A stretch of DNA of 8,990 nt from JAZLGI01 sp045616225. GTDB lineage: Bacteria; Spirochaetota; Spirochaetia; Sphaerochaetales; Sphaerochaetaceae. Each line of letters starts with the position of its first letter. The first letter of the stretch is position 1. The position numbers and the translations under genes were made by a program. A model generated the notes under the pieces. The model saw nothing but the letters and a program-made list of their open reading frames with translations. It did no database searches and was not told the origin of the DNA. The stretch spans positions 1-8,990 of the forward strand of contig JAZLGI010000002.1 in the NCBI GenBank assembly GCA_045616225.1, given 5' to 3'. Shown here piece after piece: positions 1-5,925 of the stretch.

Positions 1-224
1 CTTATGTAATAAAACAGGCAAAGACGTTTCAAACAAGGCATTTTGAAGATTATTCTATGTCACAAGCCAGTTTGTTTACTTCTGATGACAGCTTTGATAT
101 TGCTCCGGAGTCAGATTCCAAGGCCGCAGAGCTACTGGAAAAGCTGCATAATATAAATATAGAAGAAACAACTCCAATGCAGGCTATGATACTTCTTTCT
201 CAGCTTAAGGAAATTTCGGGATAA
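1..224 (+). CDS. mutS: DNA mismatch repair protein MutS, C-terminal end (5' partial)
   Basis: Only the last 73 codons are present, read from base 3 to the TAA at 222-224. MutS recognises mismatches in DNA and recruits MutL in post-replicative repair. The assignment rests on the conserved C-terminus: a run ending in TPMQAMILLSQLKEISG matches the usual MutS ending (a Leu-rich helix, then TPxQAL and a final helix with LxxLK), and the preceding AAELLEKLHNI segment also fits. Between the end of the ATPase domain and this tail is the pentapeptide QASLF (bases 63-77), which matches the beta sliding-clamp-binding motif found at the equivalent place in other MutS proteins. The ATPase and mismatch-binding domains lie upstream of the window. 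The stop codon is immediately followed by the ATG of the next gene, so the two are probably co-transcribed. A MutS family protein is clear; MutS1 rather than MutS2 is favoured because of the clamp motif and tail. Confidence 0.85.
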   Translation, partial: YVIKQAKTFQTRHFEDYSMSQASLFTSDDSFDIAPESDSKAAELLEKLHNINIEETTPMQAMILLSQLKEISG

Positions 225-911
225 ATGTTTTATTCTCATTGTAAGATTTGCGGTTCTGTTATTTCCTCACATATGACAATCTGCAAATTGTGTGATGAAA
301 AACTCAAAAGGGAAGAATTCAACAGCTTTCTGTCAAGATGTGAAATATGTCATTATCCCAAAATGGGTCCGCAATACAAATGTTCTAATTGTAATAGACA
401 GTGGAGTATCCCTATTTACAGTTTAAGTGATTATAGCGGAACTTATTCAAAAGCTATTTTGGAAAAATTCAAATTTTTGAATGACAAAAGTTTGGCAAGA
501 TTGGTTTCTTCTTTTTTTGAAAAAGGTCTTTCAATACTAGATTCTCAGAAAACTGCAGTTCTTGTTCCTGTTCCGTGCAGTTCCGTAAGTTTAAAAAAGA
601 GAGGCTGGGATCAGATGAGGGAGGTTGTAAAACATATTGACAGAATAAGTGTCAATGCCGTTGTTAATATCTCTCATTCCGGAATTCAACAGAAAAATCT
701 TACAAAAGATGAGCGAGCAGAATTTGCTTTAAGAAAATATGAATTAAACCCAAAACTTAAAGAGAAAGATTTGTATTTGCTTAAGACTCATAAAGTAATC
801 ATAGTTGATGACATAGTAACCACAAAAGAGACTGTATATGCGGTAGCTTCTATCCTCAAAGATGCAGGTATCTCTGATATTTCTGCCGTTTCCTGGCTTT
901 GTGAACTGTAA
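225..911 (+). CDS. ComF family protein, zinc-ribbon plus phosphoribosyltransferase domain
   Basis: A 228-residue protein of the usual ComF length. The N-terminus has four CxxC pairs (Cys 6/9, 20/23, 39/42 and 53/56), as expected for the double zinc-binding region of ComF proteins. The C-terminal half is a type I phosphoribosyltransferase domain: VPVPCSS near residue 110 is the conserved PVP turn, and VIIVDDIVTT at 191-200 is the PRPP-binding motif with its two Asp. Family members take part in DNA uptake (ComFC) or are uncharacterised; no other competence gene is visible here. The canonical loop reads DDxxTTGxT, whereas this protein has TTKET, so the small Gly is replaced by Lys. The start at 225 is supported because it retains the first CxxC pair and abuts the mutS stop; a modest AAGGAA lies at 207-212. 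No following gene is coupled to it. Confidence 0.85.
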   Translation: MFYSHCKICGSVISSHMTICKLCDEKLKREEFNSFLSRCEICHYPKMGPQYKCSNCNRQWSIPIYSLSDYSGTYSKAILEKFKFLNDKSLARLVSSFFEKGLSILDSQKTAVLVPVPCSSVSLKKRGWDQMREVVKHIDRISVNAVVNISHSGIQQKNLTKDERAEFALRKYELNPKLKEKDLYLLKTHKVIIVDDIVTTKETVYAVASILKDAGISDISAVSWLCEL

Positions 912-1088
912 AAAACAGTCAGCTTAAAAAAGTTTTCAAAATAATTATTTTTTTTCAAGTTTTGTCGCAGCTTTGTCACATTATAAATCTTTTACTTACG
1001 TATTATTACGCGCGAGATTAAAAATTGGTTGCAATGAAGAGTAACAAGCTTTAAAATTCTTCCTAGAATCCTAATAGGAGGGATATTT
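912..1088 (+). promoter_or_regulatory. Intergenic leader of the ABC importer, with possible promoter and operator-like repeats
   Basis: The stretch holds no gene. Near its start, a short hairpin (ACTGT/ACAGT, 905-909 and 915-919) and an AT-only palindrome at 938-951 running into eight T (948-955) could weakly terminate comF transcription. Next comes a direct repeat of TTTGTCRCA at 961-969 and 972-980, spaced by 11 bases, about one helical turn. The best -10-like hexamer is TATTAT at 1001-1006, but no good -35 lies at the right distance; TTGTCA at 973-978 is 22 bases away. CGTATTATTACG at 1002-1010 and its flanks contains a 4-bp inverted repeat. Nothing matches the Fur box consensus on inspection. 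The region very likely contains the promoter because the next gene has a strong ribosome binding site and appears highly expressed, but the exact elements are uncertain. Confidence 0.4.
1077..1082 (+). promoter_or_regulatory. Ribosome binding site of the binding-protein gene, partly paired in an inverted repeat
   Basis: AGGAGG sits six bases before the ATG at 1089 and fixes that start. TCCTA at 1061-1065 is the reverse complement of TAGGA at 1075-1079, so a small hairpin with a 9-base loop could cover the first bases of the site. The stem is only 5 bp, so an effect on translation is speculative. Confidence 0.7.
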
Positions 1089-2102
1089 ATGAAGAAACTT
1101 TTAACAGTTCTTTTAGTCCTTGCTGTTGCTTTTTTTGCATTTGCAAGCGGAGCTCAGGAAGCAGCTAAAGAATCAAAACACTCAGGAACAGTTGTAGTAT
1201 ACTCACCGCATGATGCAGATCCTCTTGCAGCCGGTGTTGCTCTTTTTGAGGCAGCTTATCCAGATATCACAGTCGAAGTAGTAGCCGCCGGAACAGGTGA
1301 GCTTGCTCAGAGAGTTGTTGCAGAATCTGCAAACCCACAGGGTGATGTATTCTGGGGCGGTGGAGCAGATACTCTTGCAGCTTATGTAGACTACTTTGAT
1401 AAATATGTATGTGCAAATGATTCTGTAATTGCAGACGCATACAAAGATGCAGATGACAAGTGGATTGGAGAATCTCCGCTTCCAATGGTTTTCATCTACA
1501 ACAAGAAGCTCATTAATGAGAAAGATGTTCCTACAACATGGGAAGGACTTTGTGATCCAAAACTCAAGGGCAAGATTGCTTACTGTTCACCTGCAAAGTC
1601 TGGTTCTGCTTACACACAGCTTTGTACAATGCTTTTCAGCCAGAAGTCATTGGATGAAGGTTGGAAACTTGTAGAGAAATTCATTGCCAACTTGGATGGA
1701 AAGATTCTTTCTTCTTCAGGAAACTGCCACAAGCTTGTAGCAAGCGGTGAATATGCAGTTGGTGTTACAATTGAAAAATCTGCAGTTCTTTACAATGACA
1801 ATCCGGATATTGGTTATGTCTATCCAAAGAAGAATTCTGCTGTACCAGATGGTGTAGCTCTTATTAAGAATTGTCCAAACCCGGATAATGCAAAGCTTTT
1901 CATTGACTTTGTAACATCTCTTGATTGTCAGAAAGACCAGAATTCCAACTGGAAACGCCGCCCTGTCAGAAGCGACCTTAAGCCGGAAGGACTTTGCGAA
2001 CTTTCTACTCTTGATCTTGGAAACTATGACTTTGCATATGCTGCAAACAATAAGACAGCTATTGTTGAGAAATGGAACGATCTTACAGTTGAAAGCAAAT
2101 AA
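1089..2102 (+). CDS. Periplasmic solute-binding protein of a ferric-iron-type (FbpA/AfuA-like) ABC importer
   Basis: A 337-residue extracellular solute-binding protein that would capture a small ligand in the periplasm and deliver it to the permease encoded downstream. Residues 1-19 form a signal peptide (MKK, a hydrophobic Leu/Val/Ala core, then AFASG). The residue where a lipoprotein would carry Cys is Gly21, so cleavage by signal peptidase I near AFA is more likely than lipidation. The mature part has typical features of the family: VVVYSPHDADP (residues 35-45), WGGGADT, an FIYNKK strand, PTTWEGLCDPKLKGKI, and SGNCHKLVASGEYAVGVTIE around 211-229. The gene order binding protein-ATPase-fused permease is that of FbpABC/AfuABC. 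Adjacent tyrosines that bind iron in FbpA are absent anywhere in the protein, and AfuA homologues elsewhere bind sugar phosphates, so the ligand is open. A strong ribosome site, a following terminator and a more GC-rich codon choice than the flanking genes suggest high expression. Confidence 0.85.
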   Translation: MKKLLTVLLVLAVAFFAFASGAQEAAKESKHSGTVVVYSPHDADPLAAGVALFEAAYPDITVEVVAAGTGELAQRVVAESANPQGDVFWGGGADTLAAYVDYFDKYVCANDSVIADAYKDADDKWIGESPLPMVFIYNKKLINEKDVPTTWEGLCDPKLKGKIAYCSPAKSGSAYTQLCTMLFSQKSLDEGWKLVEKFIANLDGKILSSSGNCHKLVASGEYAVGVTIEKSAVLYNDNPDIGYVYPKKNSAVPDGVALIKNCPNPDNAKLFIDFVTSLDCQKDQNSNWKRRPVRSDLKPEGLCELSTLDLGNYDFAYAANNKTAIVEKWNDLTVESK

Positions 2103-2120
2103 CTTTTTTGTTTGTTTTAG

Positions 2121-2150
2121 AGGGGTCTTGAAAAAAGACCCCTTTTTTTT
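2121..2150 (+). terminator. Intrinsic terminator between the binding-protein and ATPase genes
   Basis: GGGGTCTT at 2122-2129 pairs perfectly with AAGACCCC at 2135-2142 across a 5-base loop, and an A-T pair extends the base. Eight T follow directly (2143-2150). It begins 19 bases after the stop codon of the binding-protein gene. Because no convincing promoter is seen before the next gene at 2193, it probably acts as a partial terminator that lowers ATPase and permease expression relative to the binding protein, a common design in ABC importers. Confidence 0.9.
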
Positions 2151-2179
2151 ATTGTTTTTATGCATCATAATAATTAATC

Positions 2180-2185
2180 AGGAGG
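2180..2185 (+). promoter_or_regulatory. Ribosome binding site deciding the ATPase start
   Basis: AGGAGG lies seven bases before the ATG at 2193. An in-frame TTG at 2187 is only one base from this site, too close for initiation, so the ATG is the start. Confidence 0.85.
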
Positions 2186-2192
2186 ATTGTGC

Positions 2193-3257
2193 ATGAGCAA
2201 TCAGGTTTTGATAAAAGATGCTGTAAAAAAATATGGAGACTTTGTAGCTTTAAAAGGAGTTTCTCTTGATATTAAAGAAGGAGAGTTTTTTACTCTTTTA
2301 GGACCTTCTGGGTGTGGAAAAACTACACTTTTAAGAATGATTGCAGGTTTTAACTCTATAGAAGGCGGAGAGTTTTATTTTGGCGATAAGCTTATTAATA
2401 ATGTTCCTGCATACAAAAGAGATATTGGTATGGTTTACCAAAACTATGCAATTTTCCCACATCTTAATGTAAAAGATAATGTTGCTTATGGTCTTAAAGC
2501 CAGAAAGGTAGACAAAGAAACAATAGAGAAAAAGGTTAATGATGCACTTGAACTTGTTCAAATTGCACATCTTTCAGAGAGAAAGCCAAATGAACTTTCT
2601 GGAGGTCAACAGCAGAGAGTAGCTTTGGCAAGAGCATTTGTCATTGAACCTGGTGTTCTTCTCATGGATGAACCGTTGTCCAACCTTGATGCAAAACTTA
2701 GAGTTCAGATGCGTTCTGTAATTAAGAAGCTTCAGAAGAGACTTGGAATCACTACAATCTATGTCACACATGACCAGGAAGAAGCACTTGCAATTTCAGA
2801 TAGAATTGCCGTTATGAAGGACGGAGTGATAATGCAGATTGGAACTCCTCAGGAAATCTATGCAAAGCCTCAGAACCCGTTTGTAGCAGGATTCATTGGT
2901 GTAAGTAATTTCCTTGATTGTGAAGTTAAAAAAGACGGAAAAGTAACCATTAAGGGAGAACTTGATATAGAGATTCCTCTCTCAAAAAAATATGAAGGAA
3001 AAGCAGTTCTTTCTGCTAGACCTGAACAGCTGTTCTTCTCTGATAAGGGAATGCCTGGAAAAATATTGTTCTCAACATTTCTAGGAGACTTTGTTGAATA
3101 TGAGGTTCAATTAAATGACGGACAAAACCTTACAATTAATGAGTATACAAAGGATCATTCAGAAGTTTACGAAAACGGTAAAGAGGTTTGCATTAGCTTT
3201 GATCCTCTAAGGGTAAGTCTTTTTGATGCTCAAACAGAGGAGGTTATAAGCAAATGA
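2193..3257 (+). CDS. ABC importer ATP-binding protein (FbpC/AfuC-like)
   Basis: A 354-residue ATPase that powers uptake by the permease encoded next to it, on the cytoplasmic face of the inner membrane. All nucleotide-binding motifs are intact: Walker A GPSGCGKTT at residues 37-45, Q-loop Gln83, signature LSGGQ at 135-139, Walker B ending in Asp159-Glu160, D-loop SNLD at 163-166 and switch His193. After the ATPase core (to about 235) comes a TOBE-like C-terminal region (IGVSNFLDCEV and the SARPEQL segment), the region that often carries regulation in the FbpC/MalK/PotA subclass. Length and architecture are normal for that subclass. Its TGA overlaps the next ATG by four bases (ATGA), so translation of ATPase and permease is coupled. 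The sequence alone could fit spermidine or iron importers; the adjacent fused permease and binding protein favour the iron-type group. Confidence 0.93.
   Translation: MSNQVLIKDAVKKYGDFVALKGVSLDIKEGEFFTLLGPSGCGKTTLLRMIAGFNSIEGGEFYFGDKLINNVPAYKRDIGMVYQNYAIFPHLNVKDNVAYGLKARKVDKETIEKKVNDALELVQIAHLSERKPNELSGGQQQRVALARAFVIEPGVLLMDEPLSNLDAKLRVQMRSVIKKLQKRLGITTIYVTHDQEEALAISDRIAVMKDGVIMQIGTPQEIYAKPQNPFVAGFIGVSNFLDCEVKKDGKVTIKGELDIEIPLSKKYEGKAVLSARPEQLFFSDKGMPGKILFSTFLGDFVEYEVQLNDGQNLTINEYTKDHSEVYENGKEVCISFDPLRVSLFDAQTEEVISK
3238..3243 (+). promoter_or_regulatory. Ribosome binding site of the permease, inside the ATPase gene
   Basis: AGGAGG lies ten bases before the ATG at 3254, within the last codons of the ATPase gene. 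Together with the ATGA overlap it supports coupled translation and this start. Confidence 0.7.
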
Positions 3258-4915
3258 AGGCCAAAACTTTGGAAAAACCAAGGATGGACTTCTGGACTGC
3301 AGTGAAAATTATTGTCATTGCTTCCATGTGTTTGTTTATTGTCTATCCTTTCTATACAATCATTACAAAAAGTGTCTTCTCTACAAAAGTAGAAGGTCTT
3401 ACTCTTTATAATTTTAAGAGATTCTTCTCAAAACCTTATTATTACAAGTCTTTGTTGAGGTCTCTTTTTGTCTGTCTTGCTACGGTGTTGACAACGACAA
3501 TAATTGGTGTGCCTGTTGCATACCTTATGACCAGATATAATATTTTGGGAAAGAAAGGGCTTCATATTATGACAATTATGTCCCTTATGAGTCCTCCGTT
3601 TATAGGAGCTTATTCCTGGATTATTCTTTTGGGAAGAAACGGTTTGGCAACAAAACTTTTTAAGCTTATAGGTTTAACTGCACCTACAATTTATGGTAGA
3701 GGCGGAATAATCTTTGTCTTTACATTACATCTTTTCCCGTATATTTATCTGTATACTTCAGGTGCAATGAATTCTATAGACAGTTCATTGGAAGAAGCTT
3801 CCGAGAATCTTGGAATGAATAAACTTAAGAGAATCTGGACTGTTACTTTGCCTGTCATACTTCCTTCAATACTTGCCGGATGTGTTATGGTCTTTATGAC
3901 TTGTCTTGCAGACTTTGGAACTCCAATGCTTTTGGGAGAAGGTTATGTTGTACTTCCGGTACTTGTTTATAATGAGTATATGTCAGAAAGTGCTACAGAC
4001 CCGTTTATGGCATCTGCATTGTCTGTAATAATTGTAATCTGTTCTTTAGTAGTCCTTACTTTCCAGAAACTTGTTATTGATAAGAGAAATTATCAGATGA
4101 GTTCTTTGAGACCTCCGGTAGAGATTGAGCTTAAGGGTTCAAAGAGACTTTTAGCTTCTCTTCCTATATATATAATAGTGTTCTTGGCTTCGTTGCCGCA
4201 GATTGTTGTTATTTGCCAGTCATTTGTCCAAAGAAGTTTCTCAGGAGTTGTTAAGGGAATAAATTTCAGCAATTATCAGACAATTCTGAAGAGACTTTAT
4301 ACTAATATAAGAAACACATACGTATTCTCTTTAATTGCAATTGTATTCATTATAATAGTTGGTATTTTTGTAGCGTATATTCTCGTGAGAAAGAGAGGAA
4401 AAGTAGCAAATCTTATAGACCTTTTGATTATGTTCCCGTATGTAATTCCGGGTTCTGTTCTAGGTATAGGACTTATTATTGCATTTAATAAGAAACCTAT
4501 AGTATTGGTTGGAACTTCTGCCATCATGATTATTTCATATGTTGTCAGAAAGATTCCTTACACAGTAAGAAGCGGAACAGCTTTCCTCTATCAAATGGAT
4601 CCTTTTGTAGAAGAAGCTTCAATTAATTTGGGAGTACCTCCTTTGAAGACTTTCTTTACAGTTACTGCAAGAATGATGCTTCCCGGAGTCATGTCAGGTG
4701 CTGTATTAAGCTGGATTACATGTATAAATGAGCTTTCAAGTTCTATTATGCTTTACACAGGAAAGACATCAACAATTGCAGTTGCCATTTATCAGGAAGT
4801 TGTGAGAATGAGTGATGGTACTGCAGCTGCACTGTCAACAATTCTAACACTTACAACTGTCATTTCCCTTATCATTGTATTTAGGGCAACCAAGGGAAAA
4901 GTAAAGATTGTTTGA
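3254..4915 (+). CDS. Fused double-domain ABC importer permease (FbpB/AfuB-like)
   Basis: A 553-residue inner-membrane protein forming the translocation channel of the importer. It consists of two permease domains in tandem, each with about six membrane helices. The first half covers helices from about residue 14 to 275; a hydrophilic linker of about 25 residues (about 278-302) leads to the second half. Each half carries the cytoplasmic EAA loop that docks to the ATPase: EEASENLG starting at residue 180 and EEASINLG starting at residue 453, both followed by the usual Pro-containing helix. One fused polypeptide carrying both domains is characteristic of the FbpB/AfuB permeases, whereas most other importers of this ATPase class use two separate permease genes. 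The length is close to FbpB and shorter than AfuB as I remember them. It is the last gene of the importer; no strong terminator follows in the 86 bases before the next gene. Confidence 0.92.
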   Translation: MKAKTLEKPRMDFWTAVKIIVIASMCLFIVYPFYTIITKSVFSTKVEGLTLYNFKRFFSKPYYYKSLLRSLFVCLATVLTTTIIGVPVAYLMTRYNILGKKGLHIMTIMSLMSPPFIGAYSWIILLGRNGLATKLFKLIGLTAPTIYGRGGIIFVFTLHLFPYIYLYTSGAMNSIDSSLEEASENLGMNKLKRIWTVTLPVILPSILAGCVMVFMTCLADFGTPMLLGEGYVVLPVLVYNEYMSESATDPFMASALSVIIVICSLVVLTFQKLVIDKRNYQMSSLRPPVEIELKGSKRLLASLPIYIIVFLASLPQIVVICQSFVQRSFSGVVKGINFSNYQTILKRLYTNIRNTYVFSLIAIVFIIIVGIFVAYILVRKRGKVANLIDLLIMFPYVIPGSVLGIGLIIAFNKKPIVLVGTSAIMIISYVVRKIPYTVRSGTAFLYQMDPFVEEASINLGVPPLKTFFTVTARMMLPGVMSGAVLSWITCINELSSSIMLYTGKTSTIAVAIYQEVVRMSDGTAAALSTILTLTTVISLIIVFRATKGKVKIV

Positions 4916-5001
4916 TGATATTTTGGGATTGATTTTATGAGATATACTCTTCTTTTCCAATTTTATTAAAAGTATTATATTTTTGATGGTAGATTTTAGA
5001 T
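4916..5001 (+). promoter_or_regulatory. Gap between importer and acyltransferase cassette, possible weak promoter
   Basis: These 86 AT-rich bases contain -10-like hexamers TATACT (4943-4948) and TATTAT (4973-4978), but neither has a good -35 at 16-18 bases. No stem-loop terminator is visible, so the cassette may be partly expressed by read-through from the permease gene. Before the ATG at 5002 there is only a poor ribosome site (GGTAG at 4988-4992). Confidence 0.25.
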
Positions 5002-5925
5002 ATGAAAAGAAATGATGCAAAGCTTGTATACGATATTCCTGTTTATAACAAGATTTTTCCGTACATGATGAGAAGACGTTGTGATGCGTTGGTTTTTCAT
5101 TCTTTGGAAATAGATGTTACAAAAACAGTTGAGTATATCAAAAGATATAATTCTAAATATCCTGAAATAAGATTAAAGTTTTTCTATGTTTTCTGTGCTG
5201 CTCTTATGAGAACTTTTGCCATGAGACCGGAGCTTAACAGATTTATTGAACGTTATCATTATTGGCAGAGAAATGAACTTTCCATGAACTTTGTAGTAAA
5301 GGAGAGTTTTTCAGATGAATCTCCTGAGACCAGCAATCCTCTGGTTTTTAAGCCTGATATGGTTTTGGATGATTATGTAAGAGTCATTGATTCTTATGTT
5401 GAGTCTGCAAAGCATACAAGTGAAAATGCAACCTATACAGATCATATGATTGGTCTTTTCATGCATTTTCCTTCATGGCTTATTGCTTTTGCAGTAAGGG
5501 TTCTAGGATTATTGGACAAAAAAGGAAAAGCTCCTTCATTTTTAAGAGAAGCAGACGGTCTTCATACTTCTGTCTTTGTTTCAAATCTGGGTTCTATTGG
5601 AATTACCGGTTCCAGTCCTCATCATCATCTTTATGAATGGGGAACTACAAGTGTTTTCGTAACCTTAGGAAGCATGGAAAGAAGACGTGAATTTGATGAT
5701 GAAGGTAACATAATTTCTTCTAAAGATGTTGTGAAAGTTGGTCTTACTGTAGATGAAAGAATAACTTCCGGTTTTTATTTTGTAAAAAGTATAGGGTATT
5801 TTAAGCATCTTCTTGAAAATCCTGAAGAGCTGGAAAAAGTACCGGAGCTTCCACCTCCTGTTCTTACAAGAAGGCAATATAAACAAAAAATAAAAGAAAG
5901 TAAAAATGCAAAAAAAATGGTTTAA
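5002..5925 (+). CDS. 2-oxoacid dehydrogenase E2-like (CAT-fold) protein lacking catalytic His and Asp
   Basis: A 307-residue soluble protein resembling the catalytic domain of dihydrolipoamide acyltransferases (E2), but without lipoyl or subunit-binding domains and without E1/E3 genes nearby. Diagnostic matches are FVSNLGSIG at 192-200, corresponding to the E2 SNLG strand, then HHHLYEWGTTSVFVTLG at 207-223, and a C-terminal VDERITSGFYF at 250-260 followed by a helix ending in LLENPEEL. In E2 enzymes this last motif is DHRxxDG, whose His and Asp are catalytic; here they are Glu252 and Ser256. Normal E2 chemistry is therefore unlikely. Residues 207-209 are three consecutive His, which might serve another role. 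The tail is Lys-rich. The next gene starts inside this one (20-base overlap). It could be a structural subunit of a mixed acyltransferase, a pseudoenzyme, or an enzyme with changed chemistry; the substrate is unknown. Confidence 0.72.
   Translation: MKRNDAKLVYDIPVYNKIFPYMMRRRCDALVFHSLEIDVTKTVEYIKRYNSKYPEIRLKFFYVFCAALMRTFAMRPELNRFIERYHYWQRNELSMNFVVKESFSDESPETSNPLVFKPDMVLDDYVRVIDSYVESAKHTSENATYTDHMIGLFMHFPSWLIAFAVRVLGLLDKKGKAPSFLREADGLHTSVFVSNLGSIGITGSSPHHHLYEWGTTSVFVTLGSMERRREFDDEGNIISSKDVVKVGLTVDERITSGFYFVKSIGYFKHLLENPEELEKVPELPPPVLTRRQYKQKIKESKNAKKMV

Noticed and set aside
938..951. AT-only palindrome as a firm comF terminator
   Set aside because: A stem made only of A-T pairs without a loop is too weak and common in AT-rich DNA; kept only as a possibility in the leader description.
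912..1088. Riboswitch or Fur box upstream of the importer
   Set aside because: No recognisable riboswitch core or Fur consensus could be seen by eye in 177 bases.
1429..1674. An 81-codon open frame in another plus frame
   Set aside because: It is inside the well-supported binding-protein gene and has no ribosome site.
1716..2168. A 150-codon open frame on the minus strand
   Set aside because: It overlaps the binding-protein gene and its terminator in antisense, and its composition is that of a shadow frame.
2187..2192. TTG at 2187 as the start of the ATPase gene
   Set aside because: It is one base from the AGGAGG site, while the ATG at 2193 has ideal spacing and matches the usual N-terminus.
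5002..5925. E2 subunit of a pyruvate or other 2-oxoacid dehydrogenase complex
   Set aside because: There is no lipoyl domain, no E1/E3 gene nearby, and the catalytic His and Asp are replaced.
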